Positions 55,355-64,000 of a DNA stretch of 64,000 nt are shown piece after piece. The notes under the pieces are model-generated. The model worked only from the letters and a program-made list of their open reading frames with translations, had not been told where the DNA came from and did no database searches. The DNA lies in assembly GCA_029204225.1 (NCBI GenBank), contig CM055092.1, positions 41,630,016 through 41,694,015 on the forward strand. The letters run 5' to 3'. The position numbers and the translations under genes are program-made. How positions within the stretch are numbered: position 1 is the stretch's first letter; each line of letters begins with the position of its first letter. Source of the DNA: Diphasiastrum complanatum (Eukaryota; Streptophyta; Lycopodiopsida; Lycopodiales; Lycopodiaceae).

Positions 55355-55772
55355 AGTTACGAATAGAGCCACAACTGATCTAGAATTAAGCTATGAAAGC
55401 ATCACATAAGCAAGACTTAACCCTAGAAAGCAGGAAAGAGAGAGATTAAGGAGGCTAAAGAGAGAGATCAATATCATCAGCTGAATGACAAATGACACAG
55501 TTTCCCTACTTATAGCCAAGAGGAAGCCCTAAAAGGAAGCTTCCAGTGGCTAGGGCCCAACTGGGAGGGATAATACTGCGCCCTCCAAGAAGGCCCCCAC
55601 TCTCCAGTAATATGTCCAAATGGCCTAATAATGAATAATAAGGCCAAAGGCCAACCATATAGTCTGAATGTCACTAATGAATAAAAAAGGGCCCAAGGCT
55701 TGCTTATGCATAAAGTAAAGTAACTGTAAATGTAAATGGATGCGGCGAATGTAATGAGCCAAGTCCATAACT
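55355..55772 (-). repeat. 5' LTR (418 bp)
   Basis: Minus strand AGTTATGGACTT...ATTCGTAACT. The primer site on one side and the TTGAG duplication on the other fix both ends. Confidence 0.96.
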
Positions 55773-55777
55773 CTCAA

Positions 55778-57400
55778 CAATTAAGTTCTTGTCAAACTCA
55801 GGTGGCTAAAAGATAGGAGTAGTGGCCAAAACAAGTTTGGCGAATATCAATCTAGTGAAATGGAGTCCCTTTCCAAAGAGGGGTATGGAGAGGCCATGCG
55901 ATAGGAGCAAAACGACGTATCGAATTACATAGGTGGGAGGCAAGGCCTAAGAGCATACGATCATCATGAACAATATGTTGATTGGACTTTAATAGGACCA
56001 AGAAGTACTGAGCTAGCAGAGACAAAAAAGCCTCAGAGTTCACTCTCAAAGACTGCAAAGAAGGCCTCAACTATTTGGCATTAAATGATCAGCATTAGTG
56101 GTGAGTGTGGTACTACAGATAAAAACGGCATCCAAACAAACCAGGACACAAATGCAAAGTACAGGTTTTGAGAGATTATTCGAAACATTTTGAAAAGTCG
56201 GAAGACCATGAGTTACAACAAAACAGATGACACACGGTCCAAAAGAAATGCAAAATGCAGTTTTGTACTCATCACATGTTGTATGCGAATATGATGTAGA
56301 TATGCCATAATGTAGGTCAAGTTTGGAGAAGGCAGTGGTTTTGCCTGGTTGATCAAAAAAGTCGTCCACATGAGGCATAAGATAGTGATTTTAAAACAAT
56401 AATCTTATTGAGGGCACATTAGTCTATGCATTAGCATTTTGTGACATCTTTTTTATCAACAGGTAACGGATATACACCAAGGGACTCTAGTTGTAAACAA
56501 TCGGACCAACCAAACAAGTTAGATAACTGCTGATGGATCTTCATTTACCCAAATATGGACAACTTGAATGGTGTCCATGAAGCTACAATTACCCATGGTA
56601 GCAAATCAATGTGATGATCAACATCTTGTAGTGGCGATAGGTCTCGAGGCTCCTTAAAGTAGAGCGCGTTCCGTTCCGGAACGATGCCTTCTAAAAAAAA
56701 TTAAAAAAATACGTTTTTTTACAAAGGATAAATCTCATATAAATAATTGAAATAATTAAAGTTATATGAATATCGTTCGGACCCATTTTGGTCGGAACGG
56801 GCTTCTAAGCCTTAAACACATGCTCATACTGTCGCAATAGGTCTAGAATAGCCGATGTTATGGGATGTGCCTCATCATATCAGGTGTGTTGCAGCTTGAA
56901 TGAGCGGATCTGTGATATACTTGATGAGGTACCTGCCATTCGTGTGCACTGTTGAAGCCGTCAGGACCACAAAAGGTGCTATGGTGGCTGGCGCTTGTCT
57001 GTGCGACTGTCGTTAGTCATGGCCCTGAAGCTTCAAGTGACACTTGTACACAAATAATTTGTGGAATGAGACTTGAGCAGGCTCCTCGCAAATTGCTTAC
57101 CAAATATTTGCTGGTACTCCAAGATGGAATCAACACCATGGAATGTATCATCATGATGAATACAAACATGTTGTCCTAGACACAAAATAACCCGCCCAAT
57201 CATCTGAACCAATCAACAACACCAAAGATGATATCATGACACTCAATAATGGAATTGACGTACAAATCCACGTCAGTCGCGTAATCAACTGGTGCAACAT
57301 TTGAACGAAAAACAGCTCAAGAGTAATCAATCAATAATAGGCTACGGAATAAGCAAAAGTAATCCCATTTATACTACCTAGCAGTGACTTGTTGAGCAAG
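55778..57400 (-). pseudogene. Older Ty3/gypsy pol, host of the nested insertion
   Basis: Minus-strand traces in order: a protease block IECHDIIFGVVDWF (about 57200), then sequence aligning with the protease-RT linker of the younger element (56560-56900), interrupted by a 151-bp insert. RT blocks follow: MPHVDDFFDQPGKTTAFSKLDL (about 56350), TFQNVSNNLSKPVL and LVCLDAVFICS, where the catalytic Asp pair is degraded. Next is LASHLCNSIRRFAPIAWPLH (about 55910). It ends at PEFDKNLIV, cut by the younger element's insertion. Many stops and frameshifts. Confidence 0.88.
56659..56809. mobile_element. 151-bp MITE-like element with 7-bp target duplication
   Basis: Flanked by CCTTAAA at 56652-56658 and 56810-56816. 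Comparison with the homologous younger gypsy near 52880 shows the host sequence is continuous without it. The ends are imperfect inverted repeats: TAGAGCGCGTTCC at one end, and TAGAAGCCCGTTCC read inward from the other. It has an A/T-rich centre and repeated CGTTCC/GGAACG palindromic words. It has no coding capacity. Confidence 0.8.
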
Positions 57401-59311
57401 TTAGGTCCGGTTCACTTTGCGCTCCTACAAGAGCCTAAAATGGGTCTTGCACCCAAAATCTCAAATAACCCCTAAAAGTAAAGTAAAAACTTTAAAATGT
57501 ATTGTTTATCCATAAAAGTGCAAAAATCAATAGTGCCAAGCACACATGCAAAGTGAATCTCTGTATTATCAAAATGGCCTAAATGTACTTGTATTTTGTA
57601 GAAGGATCCATAATACACAAGATCGTGTGTGAAGGGACAACTCTACCTGAGCTGTCATGGTGAAATTAGTGCAATATTGCTTGAACAATGGGATGTATAA
57701 GAACCATCAAAGGAACATCTGACCTGTGTTGTATATACATTTTCAAGGAGTCAGGGGCCCAAAAAAAAAAATAAAATGTTTTTGGCCCCAAATACAATTG
57801 CAAATGCCATATTCAGCCTTTTTTGGGCTGTTTTCAAGGTTTGCTTGAGGAAATATTAAGAATTCAGGCTTTTAAGATGTTTTGGGGCCATTTCAAATTT
57901 CTAAGCCAGCTTTGGATCTTTTTAAGGCCATTTTTGGGGAGTTTCAAGTTTCGATTTTGTAGTTGAATTTTGTTTTATGTCATAAACGACTGAGTTGAAA
58001 ATGTGGGATATTCATCTGTATGCATATTCAAAGTTGTAGTATGGGTTCCTGCTTTGGGGGTGAAAGGTTTTTGTATTCGAGTAACTATGTTGTATATGCC
58101 CAATAAAGCGTTTGAATACATATCCTTAATATGTATTGCTATTGTTCAACTCTAGTAGCTACTTGCAAGTTGCAACTTGCCTCATATTGTATATTGTTAT
58201 CTTGTGTTTTTGTCCTTCTAAACATCTATGTTGTGAATTGCGGTTTGTGATTCGTGAATCTTAATTGGAAATTGAAACATGAATTGTGAATGTGCAGGTC
58301 AATTATGATGAAGCTGATAATACAAAGGTTCCAAAATTGTCATCGGTATCCCAAGACAAGGAGGGCATTAATGGTTTCCTCTATGAGGGTGCTCTCTTAT
58401 TTGTAGGTTACAACTTGATACTTAAAAAGTTACAAGTTAGTACTTACAAGTTAGTAGTTACTACTTATTACTTATTAGAATCTATGGTCTAGAGTCTAGA
58501 GTCTAGACTCAATAACAGTTGTAAGTTGTAACCTGTCAATCGTAATTCCAAATCCCTATGGGATTGCGCAAGACCCAACACTAGAGGAGCTTCACGTAAA
58601 ATTAGGATGAAGTAGGGAGAGGCTTCCAGTTCTCATCCTCTTCGACGGTCATGTAGTAGCTATAGTTGAGGAATCTATTGAAGAGGATTCTGAAGAGAGT
58701 TTAGATGACGAATATGTTGAGGGTAATACAGAGAATGATACTCGGACGAGGAAGAGAGTGCTCATCACGAAGACCTGGAGGCTCTCATTATACAGAACAC
58801 TCTCCTGAGGAGGTCCAGTGATCAGTCCACCTAGCACACATGCTACTTGTGACCTGTGAATACTAAGTGGCTTATAGCGAAGCCCTAGGGAGAAAAATGA
58901 GTGAGCGGAAACAGACGGCAAGGTGACGAGGCGAGCAGGACTCGCAAGAGGTTCTCAAGAGGGCTGGAATGTAGTGGCCATTGAGAAATTTTGCGGAACA
59001 GTTTTGCAAATAATAAGCACTTGGTTTTCCGGAAGCGAATGAAGATCAACGCTTTTCCAAGTGCCAAGCGGAACGACAACATCTGACATGTGTTGCAGTG
59101 GGTCCTGCAACACATTAGGGGTGGATGATGTTGGCTGATTTTGACGAATCCCCAAGATACTCGACCAGAGCTACCCAAGAGCACCTCTCACCTTAGACCA
59201 AGGAGGTCTCTGGGAAGACGAGATAAACGAAGACTGAGAGCCGAGGAATACTAGTTAATATTGTCAAGTAGAAACCCATGCCCCGCCAAAGACCTGTGAC
59301 CTGCTTGGTCA

Positions 59312-59327
59312 CCCCCCCCCCCCCCCG
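59312..59327. repeat. Poly-C homopolymer run
   Basis: About 16 C in a locally GC-richer stretch (59150-59530) of unknown nature. Confidence 0.8.
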
Positions 59328-59781
59328 GCCACTTGCCGGCTAGCATCTCGTCACTGATGGCTAGTATCCTGACCGTCACAATTCACCCTGTCTCTGACAG
59401 CTTGTCAGGACACACCTTTCCTAGCTTGGGACAGATGTCCACTTCGGTCACCAGCCATCACCAATGCTTGGCCTCAGGACCTCTGGTAACCGGCCGTGCT
59501 AGTGCCAAGACTGGGCTCTAACAAAAACAAAACTTCCAAAGAGATAAATGATATTTACAGTCCAAGAAGATCATAGAAGCTGTACATGTGATTGACCTTC
59601 ACATTCAGCACCAATATTGTTTTTGATTTCACTAAACTACAGGTGCAAAGAATTCCTCAAAATCAAGCTGACATTCATAAATAACCTAGAATAAACATGT
59701 ATGTAGACAACAATGTCCATACATGCTTATATTTAAATTTCAAAGAATGTGCAAAATGCAGTAGATAAATTTAACAAGTAC

Positions 59782-59835
59782 CTGTGCAATTTTACTGCTG
59801 CTTAGACAGTCCAATACAGGGGAAATCAAGCTCTC
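59782..59835 (-). CDS. ECM29: ECM29 exon (18 codons)
   Basis: Reads ESLISPVLDCLSSSKIAQ between CAG and GT, phase 0 on both sides. Small, but the frame and plant ECM29 similarity (-S-P-x-x-x-C-x-S-x-x-I-A-Q) support it. Confidence 0.85.
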
Positions 59836-59958
59836 CTGCAACTGCAATCACACAAAGCAAAGTTATTTACACGGATTTTGCAAAATAATTAGCAGAAATG
59901 TTGACTTGCAACCATAAATATATAATGAATTAAGTAAAAGCACATGGAGGTAATATAC

Positions 59959-60077
59959 CTGTGTTACAAGGTCATTGTAAGAACTTTCAGAAAAACCTGG
60001 CAAACTGCTTGTTTCAGATTTGCTGGAAAGTAGCCTATCAGCAAAGAGTCGAGCAGCTGATAGAGCAGATAACATGA
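59959..60077 (-). CDS. ECM29: ECM29 exon
   Basis: 119 bp. Enters in phase 1 (G|TC, Val), reading VMLSALSAARLFADRLLSS to SYNDLVTQ, and leaves in phase 0. Donor GTATAT, acceptor GTGCAG. Confidence 0.88.
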
Positions 60078-60318
60078 CTGCACCCATGATTTCTTCTCAA
60101 CATTAGTGAAATATATGCCTGTGAGAGAAATGCGACTACGCAGCACAAAACACTTACAGATGGTAAAAGAGCTAAACGAATTCTTTGAAATTTGTTATTT
60201 TGAAACAAATAAAGAGCTAGTATTATTAAAAATTGAAGGAAGCTGGCAAATTTGAGGTAACCAGATGTTAGAAAATGTCTTGTTATTTCAGAGTCGGATC
60301 AGACATCCACAGAGAGAC

Positions 60319-60399
60319 CTTGCCAAGTTTTTCCTGGATCCATATTGGCCACGATTGCCATGATTATGCTCTTGCCGTTCCTTAGTAAAGTTGACAACA
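60319..60399 (-). repeat. Duplicate of the 3' end of an ECM29 exon
   Basis: An 81-bp copy of 60454-60535 with about four base changes. It is followed by the same CAAG|GTCTCTCT donor and joined to the upstream copy by a (GA)n tract. It has no AG acceptor of its own. Confidence 0.92.

Positions 60400-60401
<2 letters not shown>

Positions 60402-60452
<51 letters not shown>
60402..60452. repeat. (GA)n microsatellite between exon copies
   Basis: About 25 GA units. On the gene strand it is (CT)n and directly follows the exon donor GT. Confidence 0.97.
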
Positions 60453-60453
<1 letters not shown>

Positions 60454-60455
<2 letters not shown>

Positions 60456-60615
60456 TGCCAAGTTTTTCCTGGATGCATATTAGCCACTATTGCCATGATT
60501 ATGCTCTTGCCGTTCCTTAGTAAAGTTGACAACGGCGCTCCTGTCAAAGTGGCTGACAAACAGGCATATACTTTTTCAAGAGGAACTGAGGATGAATTTT
60601 GAGATTCCTGTGCTT
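60454..60615 (-). CDS. ECM29: ECM29 exon with duplicated 3' end
   Basis: 162 bp, phase 1 in and out. Reads AQESQNSSSVPLEKVYACLSA and MAIVANMHPGKTWQ, ending CAAG|GTCTCTCT. The frame does not stop at the donor. It stays open through the (CT)n tract as Leu-Ser repeats and through the duplicate to 60319, exactly 135 bases further, where the same donor recurs in the same phase. Either donor would give an in-frame protein. Confidence 0.85.
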
Positions 60616-61587
60616 CTGCATGAGACAAGGTTTATACCATTAAACAAGATACTAACCATGTTCAAAAATTAATAATCTCCTTGCGATCCAATAATTGCAG
60701 TGCTGGATAAGGTGTGATCTTTTAACAAAGTCTCTATCATCAACCTTCAATATTATACAAAAAAGGGTAATGAGCAACAAAAGAAATTTGACCATTTTCC
60801 TAGAACCTATGTTTAATGGTCTTTCATGTCCTTGAATTCACTACAGTGAAAACCTTTGTCTCCTCATTCTTATAGTTGAATTCCAATTCAAAGGGTTTTG
60901 AACTTTGCAATTTTCAAGTTAATTCATGATTCCAATATTTGCTATACTCCTATCTATAATTTGGAACTTGTGTAGATCTAAGCAAGTCCTACAACTTCGG
61001 AATTTACGGCATATTTTTGGAAAGCTAGAAAATCTCTGAGGCAATGTTAAGGAAGTTAATTGATAAAATCATATGATTCTTGCTGTGTTTCGAATGAACT
61101 TTATTGATTCCAATCTTTCATTAAATCTCAAATCTTGATGCAAATAGGAATTCAAATCTACTCAATTTGTGTCTTGGTGTAACTATGATTCTTCTCTTAC
61201 AATGGATGATTTTTGACTTTACCCAGGGTGAACTTTATTAATTGAGCAGAAAATTGACGACATGCTTAAGTTCTTGGATCTTTTTGGTTATTTACAAATT
61301 ATAGCACAATATGCATTGACATTAGACACGAAGTTTTTCAGCCTTGTTTCTCAGGAGCTTTTGTTAAAGATATCTAGTGTATTCAGAAGATTACAGATTT
61401 ATTCCCCCCCCTATTTGAAAAAAGCACTGGTCCAAAACAAGGATCCACAACATTGAGATATAATTTAGAAAGTATTAAAGGAATGCCTACTATGTAAATT
61501 CAGCAGTGCAAAAATTTTGTTACTTTTGGTTGTATGGGAAAGCCTTGGATATACACTTCAGTCTTTAGCATAAGTAGAGCTGCATAC

Positions 61588-61717
61588 CTGTAAGAAAATC
61601 ATCTGAACCAGAAGTTGCCAGAGAACTTTCTGTCTTGTTGTTAGAAGCGAGAATGCACTCTTCCACAAGTGGTGCAACATAATCAAAGAAGTCTAGATCT
61701 TTGAAGGCTTTTAAAAC
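61588..61717 (-). CDS. ECM29: ECM29 exon
   Basis: 130 bp, from CCAG| reading VLKAFKDLDFFDYVAPLVEEC to DDFLT, leaving in phase 1. Joined to the previous exon it reads SCLEE-VLKAF, a HEAT-repeat helix. Confidence 0.9.
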
Positions 61718-62293
61718 CTGGCAAATAAAGGTTGTTAGATATCTTGAGAATAATGTAGCTAGGGCCATTTTATCAAACTCAATGCAGACATAGACGTGAA
61801 TTTGTTGCATCAGATTAAAGAGGCCCATATGCACCCATCTCTTTCTAATGTAGCCCATCCAACAATATGATTGTCCTACTGCAGGATTTTGATATAACCC
61901 ATGACCAAGAATGTTCCAAAGGGTAGAGTTTGCATAAAGAACAGCATACGGTGTGATACTTGGGATGTTTTTAAGTGGACATTAGACACAGGTTTAACAA
62001 TTTTGAGGACGTATGCTACAGAAACTCAGGCCAAAAAAGCAGCAAAGAAGGAGAATTCAATGTGAAAGATGAATCTACATTAATTGCCTCATGGCAATTA
62101 ACTGCCAATCACCACCTCAAACAAAAATAAACTGGGAATTTTTTCTCCATAAGATAACACTGTGAACTAAAATTGGAGTAAAATCTCAATAGAGCATGAC
62201 GTGTACAAGTTCACAGTTTAGTAAAGATGTCAGTGTTAAATTGTCATAATGGACTGCAAATTAGGAATTTGATGCTGACAGTAACACATTCAC

Positions 62294-62473
62294 CTCCTCC
62301 AGGCATGAAAATGCAGTGATTCGAAAAGAGCTCTTATTACGTCGGCACGCAGTTATGACAGCAGTGATCACTGCAGCAGGAGGAATGAGTCCTGAGTTTC
62401 TGTCAATTTCCGCAAGTCCTCTGCAAGAACCTCTGCAAACTGCACTAATAGCTTCCAACATGCACTCCTTGCC
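62294..62473 (-). CDS. ECM29: ECM29 exon
   Basis: 180 bp, phase 0. The acceptor is placed at CATAG|GGCAAGGAG because this restores the conserved G-R-L-W-[DE]-G-K-E block across the junction. Continues AISAVCRGSCRG and AVITACRRNKSSFRITAFSC. Confidence 0.9.
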
Positions 62474-62709
62474 CTATGGATAACAGTATCAAACAATGCC
62501 AATTGTACAAATAGACAAGCTGGAACATTCCGAAAAAAGGCAGCACATGAAGTTTTGTAAACAGCATGTTTAGGTTGCAAAAAAACTTTGAGAGATATTA
62601 CCATCATAAGAAATGGACCAGGAGTCTGACATCTAAATTGGTAAAAGTTACAATAAAACAGAATAGAGATACAGGCGACAGCAACTTTGGAAAAAATGCG
62701 CCATCTTAC

Positions 62710-62820
62710 ATCCCAGAGACGTCCAGGAAGCTCCTTTAAAATGGATTTCAGAAGTCGCTGTATAAAAGGCGACGACCATTCACTTTCCACTTCTGCTAGT
62801 TTTACAACTGCTTTTGCACT
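62710..62820 (-). CDS. ECM29: ECM29, most upstream exon in the window
   Basis: 37 codons, SAKAVVKLAEVESEWSSPFI to LKELPGRLWD, after CGCAG and before GTAAG. The seven exons together encode 316 C-terminal residues; the full protein in plants is about 1,800, so most of the gene lies beyond the window. ECM29 is a HEAT-repeat protein that binds the 26S proteasome, bridging core and cap, and tethers it to other cell structures. The motif G-R-L-W-D-G-K-E and the following C-x-R-x-x-x-x-x-x-x-A-F-S-C-x-E-E-V-L-K pattern identify it. All seven exons join without stop or frameshift. Confidence 0.9.
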
Positions 62821-63225
62821 CTGCGAGGCATATACCAAAATAGATCAAACTAAAAGAACAACGTGGATTCCAAAAAATGATATGAATATAAAGCTGTTGC
62901 AATGCTTACTGTAAGATTGTAATAAACACATGGAATATTCATGACAACCAAGATACAATGCTCACGACTCAATAACCATCCCAAAGAAAAGAATGTGCAA
63001 CCATAAGATTACAATCCACAAAATGAAACAGAGAATAGTCAATTTCAAACCTTGGCACATATAGATTAGGTGCACCCATATGAAGCATTTCAAAAGTACA
63101 CACACATGCATCCCTGATATTATATGCAACTTCTATTCTCCAAAAAAATGTCTTTCAAAAGCATCGTTTGAATAAAATGCATACTGGAATTGAATGATGT
63201 CATCTAAGATTTGTCGCAGTATGCT
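62821..63225. other. ECM29 intron or upstream region
   Basis: No further ECM29 exon could be recognised up to the window edge, so another long intron is likely. Nothing else seen. Confidence 0.5.
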
Positions 63226-63227
63226 GG

Positions 63228-63312
63228 AAACTTAGAAACCCATTCCGACCCTTTTGGGTCGGAATGTACTGTACGTACCGTACCATTCATTCCGGAACGT
63301 ACTGGGTCTGAG
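63228..63312. repeat. Relative of the 151-bp palindromic element
   Basis: Opens CTTAGAAACCCATTCCGACC, matching the outer end of the element at 56659 in reverse. It contains the hairpin CATTCCGACCC-TTTT-GGGTCGGAATG and ends near CATTCCGGAACGTAC. Its words are CATTCC/GGAATG where the other copy has CGTTCC/GGAACG. Confidence 0.7.

Positions 63313-63314
<2 letters not shown>

Positions 63315-63367
<53 letters not shown>
63315..63367. repeat. (CT)n microsatellite
   Basis: About 26 CT units between the palindromic repeat and a GC-rich minisatellite. Confidence 0.96.
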
Positions 63368-63369
<2 letters not shown>

Positions 63370-63540
63370 CCGCCCTGCTGGTGCGCTGCCCGCCTGCTGG
63401 TGCGCTGCCCGCCCTGCTAGCGCTGCTGCCCTCTCTCTCTCTTGCGCGCCCACCCGCCCTGCTGGCGCTGCTGTCCGCCCTGCTGGCGCTGCAGTGCTGA
63501 CCTTCGCACCTGCCCTACGCTGCCCTGCGCTGGTCGGCGC
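63368..63540. repeat. GC-rich minisatellite
   Basis: Loose repeats of GCCCTGCTGGCGCTGCTG-like units. Base composition is sharply GC-rich compared with the whole window, suggesting a leader or promoter region of the ORF that follows. Confidence 0.75.
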
Positions 63541-63600
63541 TACTGCGCTGCTACGCCTGGCCGTTTGTCTACACTGCCCTCCATCTGCTTACCGCCTCCT

Positions 63601-64000
63601 ATGGCACCTAAGAAAAAGGGGGGTGTTCTTACACCCCCCTCCCTGTTGGACACCCCCCCATCACCGGTAGTGATGGAGGAGCCGTCTTCGGTGATAGAAA
63701 CTAGTGACATTCCTGTCAACATGGCTGCCATTGACTACACTCCTTCCAAACCTACCGAAAGTCTTTTTGCTTATGATCTTAGTTTTATCCGGCAAGAAAT
63801 TCTTGGACTTAAGAAACAACTACACCTCTTTGAAGCTGAAAATAGCAAGTTAGCTAAGGATCTTTTTGGTGTCACGGAACGTGTGGAGCAGCTTGAGCAA
63901 GAAAATATATATCTTAAGCAACGAATTGCAGAAAAAAGTGCCTTGGAGGAGACTTCCAACAAGATCAATAGCTTGGAGAAACAAGTCGAGGAGACGAAAA
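63601..64000 (+). CDS. Unidentified coiled-coil ORF, cut by the window end
   Basis: Open from ATG 63601 to the end of the window, 133 codons and one base. It begins MAPKKKGGVLTPPSLL, a basic then Pro-rich segment. From about residue 55 it is a heptad-rich coiled coil (LSFIRQEILGLKKQLHLFEAE, RVEQLEQENIYLKQRI, INSLEKQVEE). I do not recognise the family. A short basic N-terminus with a coiled coil after a GC-rich, repeat-laden leader would fit ORF1 of a non-LTR retroelement or a Gag-like protein; a host gene is also possible. It is antisense to ECM29. Confidence 0.6.
   Translation, partial: MAPKKKGGVLTPPSLLDTPPSPVVMEEPSSVIETSDIPVNMAAIDYTPSKPTESLFAYDLSFIRQEILGLKKQLHLFEAENSKLAKDLFGVTERVEQLEQENIYLKQRIAEKSALEETSNKINSLEKQVEETK

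Larger units (their letters stand above)
49441..55772 (-). mobile_element. Ty3/gypsy chromovirus-like element with inverted 3' end
   Basis: Minus-strand order from 55772: 5' LTR, primer site, 660-bp leader, gag, then one pol frame of protease, RT, RNase H and integrase. The 3' part (chromodomain, polypurine tract, 3' LTR) lies at 49441-50232 on the plus strand, so it is flipped. Both LTRs are exactly 418 bp and differ at only a few sites. The target duplication TTGAG flanks each LTR on its outer side (55773-55777 as CTCAA; 50233-50237). Lesions seen are a stop in gag, a frameshift before the knuckle, one stop in integrase, and the inversion. Otherwise it is young. Confidence 0.93.
44931..59781 (-). 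other. ECM29 last intron, 14.85 kb
   Basis: Donor GT and acceptor AG fit, phase 0. It contains microsatellites, a palindromic-word repeat, two integrase relics, a 6.3-kb gypsy nested in an older gypsy, and a 151-bp element. The stretches 45320-45580, 47320-49440 and 57400-59781 hold no gene I recognise. A minus-strand frame near 48890-49180 is protein-like in places but unplaced. Confidence 0.8.

Noticed and set aside
58286-58492. Possible exon (VNYDEADNTKVPKL) after a CAG in the ECM29 intron
   Set aside because: It is on the opposite strand to ECM29, no partner exons were found, and no family was recognised.
59333-59521. A 62-codon frame in a GC-richer patch
   Set aside because: Short, no motif, next to a poly-C run; the patch is probably transposon sequence that I cannot classify.
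60319-60401. The duplicated ECM29 segment as a separate additional exon
   Set aside because: There is no AG acceptor before it on the gene strand; it could only be used as an extension of the upstream exon.

Overview
The window is nuclear DNA of a land plant with a large, repeat-swollen genome. Two host genes with plant-type proteins are present. Their introns are very long (7.9 kb and 14.9 kb) and full of transposon debris, and long (CT)n/(GA)n tracts occur throughout. This composition fits a fern or another large-genome, non-angiosperm plant, but nothing seen here fixes the species.

Layout. 1-1509: ancient sequence holding a decayed PIF/Harbinger transposase (minus strand). 1510-8333: a young Ty1/copia element with near-identical LTRs and a long intact pol frame, ending in a striking LTR-LTR palindrome. 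8334-10800: an older, internally deleted copia. 10.9-14.8 kb: tandem repeats, a (CT)n tract, a LINE 3' end and shared repeats. 14.85-19.13 kb: decayed minus-strand Ty3/gypsy with an opposite-strand integrase fragment lodged in it. 19.18-24.4 kb: plus-strand Ty3/gypsy with a 3' LTR that carries a TATA box, a (CT)n tract and a 52-bp tandem repeat. 24.9-28.85 kb: gypsy gag, protease and integrase scraps, ending in an inverted copy of that LTR. 29.76-38.61 kb: the mitochondrial succinate/fumarate carrier gene (SFC1 type), two exons on the plus strand. 38.6-44.7 kb: intergenic, with a glycerol kinase C-terminal fragment. 44.74-62.82 kb: the last seven exons of the proteasome-associated HEAT-repeat protein ECM29 on the minus strand, convergent with SFC1. 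Its last intron holds a nest of gypsy elements. 63.2-64.0 kb: a small palindromic repeat, a (CT)n tract, a GC-rich minisatellite and the start of an unidentified coiled-coil ORF.

Only SFC1 and ECM29 look like working host genes. Exon phases agree at every junction I assigned in both. The rest is a layered transposon record. The best-resolved layer is a 6.3-kb gypsy element in the ECM29 intron. It has 418-bp LTRs with unusual AGTTA...TAACT ends and a TTGAG target duplication inside an older gypsy, and the end bearing its chromodomain and 3' LTR has been flipped in place.

The observations I rate highest are: (1) an ECM29 exon whose 3' end is tandemly duplicated across a (GA)n tract, with the frame and both splice donors kept, so an in-frame 45-residue alternative insert is possible; (2) short dispersed elements built of locus-specific palindromic words, one of which is shown to be mobile by a 7-bp target duplication; (3) the in-place inversion inside the gypsy element; (4) the non-TG/CA LTR lineage; and (5) the 1.35-kb copia LTR palindrome ending exactly at a second primer-binding site.
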